Source: Chamaecyparis obtusa | Lineage: Eukaryota; Streptophyta; Pinopsida; Cupressales; Cupressaceae | NCBI GenBank assembly: GCA_027943335.1 | Contig: BSBK01001302.1 | Coordinates: 1,003,501 to 1,067,500, forward strand | Direction: 5' to 3' | DNA: 64,000 nt | Shown here: piece after piece, positions 46,390 through 57,865 of the stretch | Position numbering within the stretch: the stretch's first letter is position 1 | Layout of the letters: each line of letters begins with the position of its first letter | Notes under the pieces: generated by a model | Database searches by the model: none | What the model was told of the DNA's origin: nothing | The model's input: the letters and a program-made list of their open reading frames with translations, nothing else | Translations under genes and position numbers: made by a program

Positions 46390-47100
46390 GGACGAAGGGG
46401 ACAAAAAGATGTTATATGAATCTCCCCCTAAGCTTGAGCTACCGGATCAATTTATGGAGGAAGAGAAACTTGTACCAAAATCTAGTACAATCGGCACATT
46501 TATTTCCTTTTTCCTCCTAACCATTAATTCCTTCCTCTTAGGTTCATCTTCTTTTATCAAAGAAATGGTATTCTTGTAACTGCTTGCAAAATATTCAAAC
46601 TCTTTGCAATTGTAGCACTTGGTGTTCTTGGAATCTGATTTTGCCCAAGTTATATTTATGACTAAAACCATAGCATAGATGATAATATCCATGAAATAAT
46701 TTACCTACATATGATCCACTCATTATACCAAACTTTTTATTCGGTCTACAATGACTTGCCTCTTGACCAAAATTCTTACAATTGAAGCATTGTGTTTTTT
46801 CACTTATTTTCTATTTCCGTTCTATTGCCTTATGCCCAAATATTTTACATTGAGAAAAATAACCATTAAACGATGGGTACCTTTGAACATTGGATTGCTG
46901 AATAGAAGACATTCTTGTAGGATTTTTTTTATTCTAAACCAGGATCAATTCTTTAGATCTCATCTCTTTTTCTCTATTTTCTTCCCCTTAATTAATTGAT
47001 CCTAATCCATTCTTTTTTACTAATTGTTTCAATACTCCACCAAGTGTCATACTACTTTTGTTGACCTTTGTCTCAAATTTTAGATACACAATTTCTTATT
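46390..47100 (-). pseudogene. T10: multi-zinc-knuckle Gag remnant
   Basis: The minus strand encodes RYPSFNGYFSQCKIFGHKAIE, a stop, then CFNCKNFGQEASHCRPNKKF, then HLCYGFSHKYN. After a frame change comes KCYNCKEFEYFASSYKN, then an acidic and Lys-rich stretch. These are four decayed CX2CX4HX4C knuckles in a row. A phrase of the type Phe-Asn-Gly-Tyr-x-x-x-Cys before the first knuckle is familiar from plant LTR-retrotransposon Gag proteins with knuckle arrays (recollection of the family, not a search). No LTR was found for this fragment. It resembles the T5 ORF1 array in layout but not closely in sequence. Confidence 0.55.
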
Positions 47101-47420
47101 TTAATTTTCCATATTTTTTTGGTTTTTGATATAAGAATTAGTTATGAAATTGAAAATTTACTAGAAATAGTTATTTTAAATATGTAGTTGAAAGATAGGA
47201 GGGGAATCCTAATTTTGAATTCCCCTTATGATTTTCCATAAAAAGGGAGGCTTGGTCAAATTGAGACATTTTTATTTTGTAAAAGGTATTATAATCGTAT
47301 TTTTCTTTTGGGGGACATAATCTTTTTTATAGAAAAATGTAGTCTTTGAACTTATTGTACCTCTCAGTCATTTCCCTTGATGTCAAAGCCATCAATCTTG
47401 GATATTAGACAAGTACCTAT
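47101..47420. other. Unassigned DNA before T11
   Basis: It is AT-rich with no ORF or repeat recognised, and forms the immediate left flank of the T11 LTR. Confidence 0.45.
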
Positions 47421-49235
47421 TGACCATTCTGGTCCTTATCAGATCCTCAGATCCTGGTTTCCATCATAGGGTCTAGTTGGGTAGATATGAAGAGCTAAAT
47501 CAGTTAGAATACTTCAGAACAAGTGTTTCAGTGTAACATTCCTCATACTACACCGATATAGTCTTACAATAATTCAATAGGAAGAGGGACCCGGTATCGG
47601 CATAATTGATCTAGGGTCTCACCGAAATCCCAAGCATAGCTAGTCTCACCGAAATCCCAAGCATAATTGTTCATTAGCCTAAAGACGTCAATTTCAGCAT
47701 AGCTAGTCTCATGTCTTGCCAATGGAATCCATCAGCATAGCTAACACTATCAGAGGAGTGTCAGTGTAACTCTTTTTGATCTGTCTTTTGACGTGCAGCG
47801 ACTTAATGAAGTGTTTCGGCAAGACATATTTGGGTCTTGTCAAAATGCTCATCCTTTGGGTCATCAGCATAGGTCTTTTCGATAGGGACACGAGAAGTTC
47901 ATTATGGAGGAAATCAGATCGGCATAAGTCTTGTTGATGTCATTTTCATCAAAGAAAAGGGGGGTGATTTCCACTAACGAGTTTCTCATCGGCGAAGCTT
48001 ACACTATCGGATGGGACAAAATCATGCATTTTGACAGTTCATGTTATGTCGATATATTCTATCAGAGGAGGTTTTGATGATAAGTTTTCAGAGGGTGGCT
48101 CAACTATGGTATCGACAAGGGTCTCGTTGATACAGTCACCACTCATATCTCGTTGGGGGAACATATCTACAGTCTTGTCGATATATTCAAAAGCCTTAAT
48201 CAGAAACAGGGCTTTCATCGGTAGAGCTTTGTGAAGCTCTTTGCAATAATCAGGTGCAGTCACCTTGGCACTAGAAAACATAGTGTTTTTATCAAGGTGA
48301 CTTAGAAATACAATAGGCAAAGTATTAACATTTTTTTAGCTTCCCTAAAACCCATCTATTCCATCGATCTAAAATGATTTCTTTCTGGGCAGTGCTATTA
48401 TGATTACAAGGATCAAGAAATATTTTTTTTATCTGATCTTTTAGAAACTTGATCTGACTCTTCATGCCATCAGAGATGTACTTGCACTGGATCAGTTTTC
48501 TCTTTATCTGATTTTGAGATCAGTTTGCATACAATCAGATTTCTTTTCTGATTTGTCCTTCTTATAACTTAACCCTAGTTAGGTTTCACAATCTATTGTT
48601 TAATTTGGGTTATTCATGAACCCTATAAAGTCAAAGTTGTACATTTTTTTAAATATCTTCCCTCTCTGGTTCTATTACAAAGACTTCTTTCTGTAATCAA
48701 AATCTTTATTTTGCCTGATTTAATAAAAAGTGTTGTCTTACGTATTTTGAATTGTAAATGTTAAGTGCATTTTTTTTCCTTCATATTTACATGTATTTCA
48801 TCATCTGAGGTTTTTATATGTTGTTTAATCTTCAATTAATCAGTCTTATTTAGTGAATATTTTCATTCCTAGTAAGATTGAAATTAGTATCTTACCTGCA
48901 TATTGAACCAAAGTGAAAAATATTTGGGTAGTGTAGTTATATGTTTTCCATTAGATTCAAGTGTAGTTATAGGTAGAGGGAGATCAAGTTATCCATCTAG
49001 TGCATCATCTTCTTTACTTTTAATGCAATCCTTCTTCCATACTTTTAATGCAATCCTTCTTCCATTTTCCCCTCAAGTTAGTAGTTTGTTAGATGCATCT
49101 TGATTGTAAAGGAAGTTATCCTTCTCTAGAGATTTAATACCATCAAGGTCAAGTCCCATATTGAGAGATTATTTCCATGTTTCACAAGGTCACTTAGATT
49201 GCTAACCACCATCTAAGCTTAGGTGCAAACTTTTG
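47421..49235 (+). repeat. T11 left LTR (approximate end)
   Basis: It matches 51475-52155 and 56296-56351 over the first roughly 750 bp. The remainder has LTR-like features: TATAAAG at 48624-48630 and AATAAAAAG near 48723. An exact 23-bp unit beginning GTCTCACCGAAATCCCAAGC is repeated at 47616-47638 and 47643-47665 and is single in the right copy. Confidence 0.6.
48624..48630 (+). promoter_or_regulatory. TATA box of T11 LTR
   Basis: TATAAAG lies about 1.2 kb into the LTR, with an AATAAA-type signal about 100 bp further on. Confidence 0.4.
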
Positions 49236-49507
49236 TGACAATAGTTTTTGGTATGCTTGGTGGGACACAAAGTGAATTTTATTAGTCCATTGGTTAGTCA
49301 ATTTAAAGTTTCATTCTCTACGAATTTTGGGTATTATTCTTGGTGCCATCATCCTTTGGAGGTATTTCAATCAAACACCATGGAAACTCTAAGTGCAAAA
49401 TATGCTAATTTCACATAGTCTAGTGCTAGCATGTTTAATATCATCTTTGATCTTTTGTGATTTCCAAAAGTTTTCTATGAATTTTTTTCTTATATGAAGC
49501 TTTAACC

Positions 49508-50972
49508 ATGGACCCATTTCATAGAAATGCATACTATTCTCCCCCATATCATGACAATGCTACCCCCACACCCTCGTACTATCAATATCAGCCTTATCTA
49601 CAACCTAGCTATGGATCTTTTCCCCTACAACACAAAATGCCCAATATGTCCAATATGCTTACCATCCTTCGACCCCTACTCCATCAGTCCCAATTTCTTC
49701 TGATGATAGAATAGAATCCATGGTGTTGAAAATGCAAGCTATGTTGCAAAACATAGACAAGAAGTTTTGGGACCTCAAGGAGTAGGTGGATAAAGTTGTG
49801 AAGCAACAAGAGCTTGATAGACATGAAGAAGAGGAGGCATATCAAGCCTACCTTTATGACCAGCAAATGGAGGCCCAACAAAGGAAATATAATGAAGAGA
49901 TGGAGGTCCAACAAAGACATTTTGAGGAGAAACTTGCAAGGCAAGTAGCTACATTACATGAACAAATGAATCTCAAGTTAGCTCATTTACCGACCTAAGA
50001 AGCAGACGCAACCCCTTTTCCAAAAAATTTCATCCCAATCTTTAACAGGCCACTTCCATTACAAGAGTTGTTATAAATTTTCCACTCTCTGTACAAAAAA
50101 CTTCACCCTATTAGCATTTTATACCTGTTTCTGTTTTACTCCTTAAGGATGGACAGATTGTATGGACTTTTGATGGTCCAAATATGTCATTTTGGGAGGA
50201 TAAAGAAAAACCAAAGCTACCATGGATGGAGTTGCAATCTATTTTTCATGAGCCTAGGCTAGAAGAGGAGAAAGAGAATATTGAGAAGGTTGTACATTTG
50301 CAGCCCTCTCTACAAATGAAGATTGAAGAAAAGGAAGAGGACCCAATCCTCTTATTTGAAGAGCTTACCTCTTTTGTGGAGGAAGAATAAAATGAAGTTG
50401 TTCCTTCCCTTAAGGAGAAAATACTGGCTTTTGAGCCTTTTGAAAAATCAAAGGACCTATTGCAAGAAGAGGAAGAGAAAAATTAGTTCTTGCAGCAGGA
50501 GGTCTTTCATGATATGATGGATGAAAAAGAAGACCCCAATGATAACTTTATCCTTGAGGAAGAATATGTTGATATGGATGAGGTTTCCTCTCAACCTATG
50601 CATACCCCTGTAGAAAACAAAGAAGAGTATGATAAAGAAGAGAACTTTTGGGATGAGCTGGAGATGTTTTGTGTATGATGAAGAAGAGAACTTTTTGGGA
50701 TGAGTTGGAGATGTTTTGTTCATCCATGGATATCAAGTTGTATTTTCCTTCATTAGAAGATCATAAGTTGCAATAGTAACATGAGGAGATTCACTCCATA
50801 CCACTAGCTCTCAAGGAAGTGGTTCATGAACATCATGAAGATGGGAAGATCATATCTTCACAAAATGAAGAGGAGTTGTTCCTAAATTAGAAAGATACCA
50901 TCATCACTAAGCATAATAGTGAGTTCAAGGTTGAACTTTTAGATCAAAAGGATGTCCCATAAGGAATCTAGC
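49508..50972 (+). pseudogene. T11 protein: Pro/Tyr-rich, coiled-coil, acidic
   Basis: ATG at 49508 gives MDPFHRNAYYSPPYHDNATP and YYQYQPYLQPSYGSF, a Pro/Tyr/Gln-rich head. After a frameshift near 49630 comes STPTPSVPISSDDRIES, then a coiled coil of about 70 residues (QQELDRHEEEEAYQAYLYDQ, QQRHFEEKLARQVATLHEQM). Another frame holds acidic segments (MSFWEDKEKPKLPW, EEKENIEKVVHLQPS). A 40-bp tandem duplication near 50632-50715 (GAAGAGAACTTTTGGGATGA) adds damage. There is no zinc knuckle, capsid motif, protease or polymerase. Its role is unknown; an element-specific structural protein is possible. Confidence 0.55.
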
Positions 50973-51474
50973 TCTGCAACAAATTTGCAAGTTTCTCCCT
51001 GTCATGTTTATCTCATAACATGAGGATGATTTTCATAAAGAGGAGCATGTTAGTCTTGCTCAAGGTAAAAATGATCCAATATGTGAGAGTTTCAACTTTC
51101 TCAACATTGGAATAATTTTCAAATAGGATTTGTTATGCTTTTTATTCTTACTACACTGTCTAATTGTCCAAATATATCCAAGAAACAAAAAACTTGTGAG
51201 GAAAGGTAGTTATTTTGACAATGCAAATGAATGTCTTTGTTTGATGTTTTTAGTTGTAAATTTTTGTATATAGTAGAATAGTTTTTTCCAACTTTTCAAG
51301 AAGTACACAAGCATAGATACTTCATGAAAGTGGCAGGTTTTAAGCTTTTGTCAGTTGCAGAGAGGGGTTGCAACTTTCAGATCTCTAAATATAAGGAATC
51401 CATGCCTAATGGATGAAAAGGCTATTGATCTTCATGCACATAAGAAGACATTTCCTTCTTGAATTTTCTATAAA
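50973..51474 (+). other. T11 3' non-coding region
   Basis: About 500 bp with no ORF. No clear polypurine tract stands before the right LTR, so the 3' boundary is uncertain. Confidence 0.45.
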
Positions 51475-52155
51475 TGTTTACCATTCTGGTCCCCGTTAGA
51501 TCCTTAGATCATGGTTTCCATCATAGGGTCTATTTGGGAAGATATGTAGAGCTAAATTAGTTAGAATGCTTTAGAATAAGATTTTTGGTGTAACATTCCT
51601 CATGCTACGCCGATATGGTCTTACAATACTTCAACAGGAAGAGGGGATTAGTATCAGCATAATTAATCTAGGGTCTCACCAAAATCTCAAGTGAATTGGT
51701 CATTCTCCTAAAGACGTCAATTTTTGCATAGTTGGTCTCATTTCTCACCGATCAAATCCATCAGCATAGTTAACACTGTCAGAGGGGCAAAAAATTTGGC
51801 ATATGATAGTGTTAGTTACACTGATAAGTTCCATTAGTATAACTCTTGTTGGTCTATCTTCCAATGTGTAGCAATTCAATGAAGTGTTTTGTCAAGACAT
51901 CTTTTGATCTTACTGAAACAGTCATATTTTGGGTCATCAACGTAGGTCTTGTCGACAGGGACACGGGTAGTTCATTATGGAGGAAATGAGATCGACATAA
52001 GTCCTACCAATATAGGTTTCATTGGAGAGAAGGGGGTGAGTTATACTGATGAGTTTCTCATCAAAAAATTTTACACTATTGGAAGGGACAAAATCATGCA
52101 TTCTGATGATTCATGCTATGCCAATATATTCTCAGGGGAGGTTTTTCCAATAAGT
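51475..52155 (+). repeat. T11 right LTR, first part
   Basis: It is a diverged direct repeat of the 47421 LTR, ending ...GAGGTTTTTCCAATAAGT at the junction with T12. Differences from the left copy are largely transitions. Confidence 0.7.
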
Positions 52156-54010
52156 CTCTTCAAACAGGAGCAAATGTCTCTTCAAAATCTATGCCTTCTT
52201 GTTGTGAATAACATTTACATACTAATATTGATTTTTTCTTACAACAACTCCTTCATTCATTTGTTTCTGGAAACCCACTTAGTTCCTATTACATTTTTGT
52301 CTTTAGTTCCAGGAACCAATTCCCAAGTGTTATTTTCCTTTATCTAATCTAACTCTTCCTTTATAGTATTTGTCCAAGATTCATCTCTACAAGCTTCATA
52401 TGTAGTCTTTGGTTCAACTTGAGAAATCAAACAAATTTCTTCTCTAGCCTTTGATCTAGTCATTACTCCTTGATTTGTATTACCAATAATTTTATTTTCA
52501 GGATGATTTATCTTTACATACCTCAAAGTATTAGGAATCTCAGTAACCTCATTTGTATCATCATCACAACTCTCATTTTCACATTCAATCTCAACAAGTT
52601 CTTCTTCTTCAATAGAAGCAGCCTCCTTGATCTCTATATTCTTATTACAATCATACATTCTATCTTGTATCTGAAACCTTTCATCTATCTTCACATTGTT
52701 ACTTTCAATCATCTTTCTTAATCTCATATTGAAACATTTGTAAGCCTTTCTCTTAGTAGAATAAACAAGGAAGATTCCTTCATCACTTCTAGTATCAAAT
52801 TTCCCTATCTCATAATCTCTCTTGATATAGCATTTACTACCAAATATTCTGAAATATTTTACAGTAGGAGTATGATCAAACCATAATTCATAAGGAGTCT
52901 TACTTGTATCTTCTCTAATTTGAATTATGTTCAATGTGTACACTATTATCCCAACAACTTATCTCCAATGCACATGAGATATATTTCCTTCAACCAACAT
53001 AGTTCTAGCAGCATCCAGTATTGTTCTATTCCTTCGCTTTGCTATCCCATTCTGTTGTGGAATCCTAGGAGAAGATGTCTGTCTTTGTATTCCATGCTCT
53101 TTGCAATATGAATTGAATAGATCTGAAGTAAACTCTCCACCTCTGTCTGACCTCAAACATTTTATCTTTAAGCCTGATTCATTCTCTACTTTTTCTTTGA
53201 ATATATTGAATTTATCAAATGCTTATTATTTCTCTTTCAAATAAGTGACCCACATCATTCTAGAAAAGTCATTAAAAAAAGTATGAAGTACCTTTCACCA
53301 TAGTATGATCTTGTCCTTGTAGGTCCACATAGGTCTTTATGTACCAAATCCAACTTTCCTTTTGATGTATATGATTTTCTTTTATAACTACTTCTAGTCT
53401 TCTTCCCCATAACATATTTTCTACATACAGTGTTAGATGGTTTCACAATCTTCGATAGATCTATTACTGCATTAGGCAATCTTGCCTTCACAATGTTATC
53501 AAAATTAACATGACAAAATCTTTTGTTCCATAACCAACTATCATCTACCTTCGCAACAAAACAAGAAGCTCCAGATGTATTTAACTCAAATACATTACCT
53601 CTAGATTTAGTACCGGTTGCAATCAAGTTTCTTGTCTTACCTCTGATAAAACATTTCCCATCAAAGAACTTTAATTGAAATCCCTTATCCATTAGATGTC
53701 TAACACTCAATAAGTTATGCTTAAGTCCATCAACAAGAAATACATTGTCAGTATTATTCTTTCCATCCAAAGTATTAGATCCTACTCCTATGATAGGTTT
53801 AGGAACACTGTCTCTGAATCTTACAACACCACCATCATACTTCACTAATTTTAAAAAAAAAAAATTATCTCCTGTCATACGATGTGAGAAACCACTATCT
53901 ATAATCCATTCATATTTCTTGTCAACATGTGATACTAAATATTTTTCCTCATGCACTGGTTTTTCATCTTTAATAGCAATAAATCCAATCTCCTCATTAT
54001 CCAAATCATC
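52156..54010 (-). pseudogene. pol: Copia Pol (T12): protease, integrase, start of reverse transcriptase
   Basis: Protease WIIDSGFSHRMTGD near 53900 keeps the DSG triad, though Cys-Ser-His-His became Phe-Ser-His-Arg. The integrase zinc finger is decayed (LWNKRFCHVNF, CRKYVMGK). The core has HKDLCGP and MRSDRGGEF, but NGIAKRRNR with Lys for the catalytic Glu. The linker has SKCYIKRDYEIGKF and YSTKRKAYKCFN, then an acidic Glu-rich spacer and NHPENKIIGNTNQGVMTRSK. Reverse transcriptase sequence ends at ETFAPV. Protease/early integrase (to 53255) and later integrase (from 53156) are in different frames, joined across a frameshift near 53200-53270. Confidence 0.9.
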
Positions 54011-54981
54011 ATCATCATAAATACCTTCACTAGCATAATAGCATTCCTTATCCTTTGAATACTTAGACTTGAAAAACTTAGGTTTGTGCTTAGGAGCTCT
54101 TGTAGGACATCTAGATGCAAAGTGACCTATCTTATTTCATGAAAAACATTTCAAAGGTAACTTTACTTCAAATTTACCCTTACCTTTTTTTTCTCTTCTA
54201 GCAATCAGTGCAACAAGTTCATCCATATTTCTTTCCTCAGCTTGAATCTATTCCCATTCTTCATCATACTCAATGAGCTCTTCTTTTAGGTTCTCACAGC
54301 TGGTGTTCGAAAGTGCAAACATTATCTTCTTATGTGTAGATGCTTTAAATGTTGTTTCAACTTTAGGTACATAATCTCCCATTTCTGTAGCTTCAAAGGT
54401 AGTTAACTTTGCAATCAACATTGCTCTGCTAAAGTTTGTAGTCAAAGGTATAAGTTCTTCTATAGCTTGAACTTTTGTCTTGTAGATTGGTGTTAATGAT
54501 CTAAGGATATTCACAATGACTTCTTCCTCTTCATAAGTGCCTCCAAAAATTTTTATTCCAATCACAACTTTTGTACCGCTTGTACATAAGCCCTAATGTT
54601 TTCATCATCCTTCATTTGTAGCTTCTCCATCATAGTTTTCCAGTTTTGCAACTTCGCTTACTTTGTAAATTTTTCTCCTTCATACAATGCTTCTAATCTT
54701 GTCCAAATCTTGTGTGTCGAATCCAGATCTTTAACTTCAATAAATTCTCCTTCAGAGAGTGCATTGATCAATGCTTCCCTTGTGACCATGTTAGATAAAA
54801 ATATCTTCTTTTCATCATCAATACCTTTTTCCATTTCATCAGCAGTCTTCATAGCCACCTGATTCTTTTTAATCATCTAGTAGTCAATGCCCAAACATAG
54901 CAAATGATTTCACAACTTGTTCTTCCAACTGTCAAAGTTTTCAGGATCAAATTTTGGACTATCCTTCCTATGGAAGGCCAT
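54011..54981 (-). pseudogene. gag: Copia Gag (T12), with TGA in the zinc knuckle
   Basis: ATG at 54981 starts MAFHRKDSPKFDPENFDSW. It continues NMVTREALINALSEGEFIEV, HKIWTRLEALYEGEKF, then after a frameshift VNILRSLTPIYKTKVQAIEE and MLIAKLTTFEATEM. The zinc knuckle near 54140 reads KCFS-stop-NKIGHFASRC: a TGA stands at the second Cys codon. The same TGA occurs in T13. Downstream the frame continues through RAPKHKPKFF and an Asp-rich stretch into the protease. Confidence 0.88.
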
Positions 54982-55028
54982 CTCCAAGATCACCTTAAGC
55001 TATTAAGCTTTCTCTATAAGGACTAGTA

Positions 55029-55040
55029 GCTCTGATACCA
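55029..55040 (-). other. T12 primer-binding site (tRNA-Met)
   Basis: The minus strand reads TGGTATCAGAGC exactly, two bases after the LTR. Confidence 0.93.
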
Positions 55041-55042
55041 AT

Positions 55043-56295
55043 TGTTAGGAATAACAATCCACCAATACAAATGAGAGGGGGGGATGAATCAGTTGCATAA
55101 GAGAATATTAAACTTTAAAATTTGAATAGCAACAATATCAAATCCAATGAACACAATGAATACCAACAAAATAACACAATATTTTTTTGTCAAGGAAACC
55201 CTGTTAAAGGTAAAACCCTGGTGGGAATTATCACCCACTAAAGATTTACTGAGAGTATGGTATCCTTGTTAGAAGATCTAGCCATGTTAGGAGTTGATTA
55301 AAACATTATAGTACACAGTCCTTGTTAGAGGATAGACCTTGTTAGGAGTTAAGAAAAGAAAGGGTAGGCTTACTTCCCAAAGAAGGTTATGTCCACCTTC
55401 ATAACTCATTGTTTGCAACACGGGTGTATATGAAGAAATACACAATACTTTGAACTATCTGATAGCAACTGTCTTTGCTTGATCAGTTCCAATGAAGTAT
55501 ACAATTATCCTCTTCTCTACATCTAGCAGACACAAGCTCGAAGCTTCCACAAGCCTCTTTTACATCACACACAATCTCACCATATCTCTTTTCAAAAGAA
55601 AAGATCTTACATATATACCCTATTACAAAATAAATAATCAGGTCGGCCAATTAGGCTTTCCTATTACAAATAATTACATAACTCCTTGATAATATACACA
55701 CAGTATCTAAAAGAAGTATACAAAAATTACAATTCAACAATTAAGGACCAACATCCTTAATTCATGTTCACCATCTATGACACACGCTATAGCCCTCAAG
55801 TCAGCTTCCAAATAGGTCATCTCTAGAACACACACCATAGCTGATGTCATCCTACTTTCTGTACCTTGTGTTGACCATCAAACATTCTTCATTTTCTTGT
55901 CTATCATCCCTTAAGCTCGCATACACTGAATCCTCATCTCCTGTAAGATATTCCCAAAACTCAGAGACTAACTTTGTCAACTTCCACTATCACTATCTAG
56001 TAACCAATCTTCACCAAATCTTCTGTAACTCATCCAATATGCAATATTACATTATGTGATCTTAGATATAAGATCACAACACCTTCTTGTACACACAACT
56101 GACTTTTCACAATCTGAAACATCCATACAGTGTATGTACACTGTAATACCTAGCCTATTCTCTTCATAGAAACATATGTTGACATCAGTGACAAAACATG
56201 AATGACAACAATAACAACTCTAGCATCACTCAACCTAGTGATTAAACATATTAAATGAATCAAAAATCTCCCCCATGCAATAGCAATATCCAACA
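55043..56295 (-). repeat. T12 5' LTR
   Basis: On the plus strand it runs TGTTAGGAATAACAATCC to ATATCCAACA. It contains the G-rich U5 tract (about 55074-55083) and a ladder of CCTTGTTAGAAGG-like words at 55260-55360. There is no partner LTR in the window. Confidence 0.85.
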
Positions 56296-56351
56296 CTTAA
56301 CTATGGTATCCACAACGGTCACACCGATATGGTCACCACTCATATCTCTAT
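56296..56351 (+). repeat. T11 right LTR, second part
   Basis: CTTAACTATGGTATCCACAA... ACCACTCATATCTC matches 48099-48160 of the left LTR and ends at the start of T13. Confidence 0.7.
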
Positions 56352-57330
56352 TGGAATAACTAATGCAGTGATGGTAAGTTTTGTGATGGTACAGATTTTG
56401 TGTTGAGGTAATCAGTTATTGTGTTGTCATTGATGTCAAGTATTGACCTAGTGTTCTTAGTATGTTTCCAAGTATGTGAGAAGGATGAGAAAAATTTTGC
56501 AAGTGGTTTCAATGGTGGTGATTCTTAAGGAAGACTCAAGAATGTATTTAGATGATAAATGTATGATCACACCTATTGAATGTATGATTTGTGTAAGTTG
56601 TGATTTATTAAAGTATGATAGGGCAACCGCTAGAATAGTATGTGACTGGTAATGAGTCATTTGATTGGTTCATCAAATCTATGATGAGTTAGGTGGCACA
56701 ATCATAAAATTGTGTTGTTGATACTATGTTGAGATCATGGTTATGATCACGACTTATTTTGATGATTGGTAAGTATGTTTTATGGTTACATAAGTTGTTT
56801 CAATGAAAGGTGATAGTGTTCTTGAGCTACTAATGGTAGATCTTCTATTGGTGACAAGTAATCATGTTGTGATGAATTATTTGTGTTCCAGTTTTCATGT
56901 TGACATGTCTCAATTCATTTTTGGTGATGTTTTGGCATCACATTGATTGAGGTAGACATTTTATCAAGATGTAGGATGAGTTGGTCAAAACATGTTTGAC
57001 TATTCTTGATATAATAAATTGTAAGGGCCTATCCTTTGGCTGACCTATTTGGTAAAGATGGTTGTTATATTGGGATGTGTATTTTGGCATGATCTCTCTG
57101 AGCACAAAGATTGAAAAAGTGATTTCAAATGTGTTAGATGATCCTTTAGGGTGATGGTAGGATTAGGGCTTGAGCAGTGAGATTTATATCATGAAATCAA
57201 ATATTTGTGTGTGCGGGTCATGGATGTGAAGGTGTGATCAAGCCAGTGTATACCATAGCCTTATGAGGAGAGAATGTTTTTATTACAAAGGATCTAATCA
57301 AGAAAAAGAGTTTATGTTTCTAGATCAAGT

Positions 57331-57575
57331 GACCCTAACAGGTTTTTCTATTGTAAATCCCTTAACCGGATAGACCCTAATAGGTCTTATTTGTAAATAT
57401 CTTAATAGAGTGGCTCATTAACTTGAGTTTGAAATATCATAATAGAGTTACTCCTAATAGGTTAAATCTCCTAAAAGGGCTATAGCTAAATACCATAATT
57501 GGGTGGCACCTAAAAGTGTCTTTGTAAACTCCTAACAGGGTTAAGCTCCTAATAGGGAATACTTCATAAGAGTAC
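57331..57575 (+). repeat. Micro-palindrome ladder in T13 5' LTR
   Basis: About ten short units with a CCTAA(T/C/A)AGG core follow each other every 25-33 bp, for example AGACCCTAATAGGTCT at 57372-57387 and CCTAATAGG, CCTAAAAGG and CCTAACAGGG further on. It is the clearest example of a pattern present in all Copia-type LTRs here. Confidence 0.7.
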
Positions 57576-57865
57576 ATTATTAGTGGGTCATCATTCCCAC
57601 CATTTTTTCACCCTTTTGGTTTCCACATTAAAATATATGTGTTATGTGTTCCATGCATTGTGTTATTTGATTGAGTTCCATTTTCTTATCAATTGATAAA
57701 CTTGTGAATGTTGATTTTGAGTGAAAGAAGTGGAAATTTGTAGATATCTTAGATTGTTGTTTCACTCCCCCCCCCCTCTTAGTAATCTTGGACCCTTAGG
57801 ACTAACAATTGGTATTAGAGCTTTGGTCCTCTTTTTGGTGAAGCTTAACAGCTTGAGGTTAAGAT

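Larger units (their letters stand above)
47421..52155 (+). mobile_element. T11: non-autonomous LTR element with Pro/Tyr-rich coiled-coil ORF
   Basis: A repeat starting CCATTCTGGTCC occurs at about 47421 and again at about 51475. It continues through GGTTTCCATCATAGGGTCTA, TGTAACATTCCTCAT and AAAGACGTCAATTT, so it is read as left and right LTRs. The right copy stops at 52155 where T12 adjoins, and resumes at 56296-56351. The interior encodes an acidic coiled-coil protein and no Pol. The left LTR is thought to end near 49235, followed by a PBS-like GGTATGCTTGGTGGGA (49251-49266), unlike the tRNA-Met sites elsewhere. The outer ends are approximate and no TSD could be confirmed. Confidence 0.65.
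52156..56295 (-). mobile_element. T12: 5' half of a Ty1/Copia element inside the T11 right LTR
   Basis: The 5' LTR is at 55043-56295 (1253 bp) and the PBS at 55029-55040. Gag, protease, integrase and the first residues of reverse transcriptase follow leftwards. The element stops at about 52156 inside the reverse transcriptase (QEGIDFEETFAPV), where T11 LTR sequence begins. The rest of reverse transcriptase, RNase H and the 3' LTR are missing. T11 sequence resumes at 56296 (CTTAACTATGG, compare CTCAACTATGG at 48101). A deletion that removed the element's 3' half explains this best. Confidence 0.85.

Noticed and set aside
47366..47420. Extending the T11 LTR further left (the CCTTGATGTCAAAGCC stretch)
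   Set aside because: This part has no counterpart upstream of the 51475 copy, so similarity begins at CCATTCTGG.
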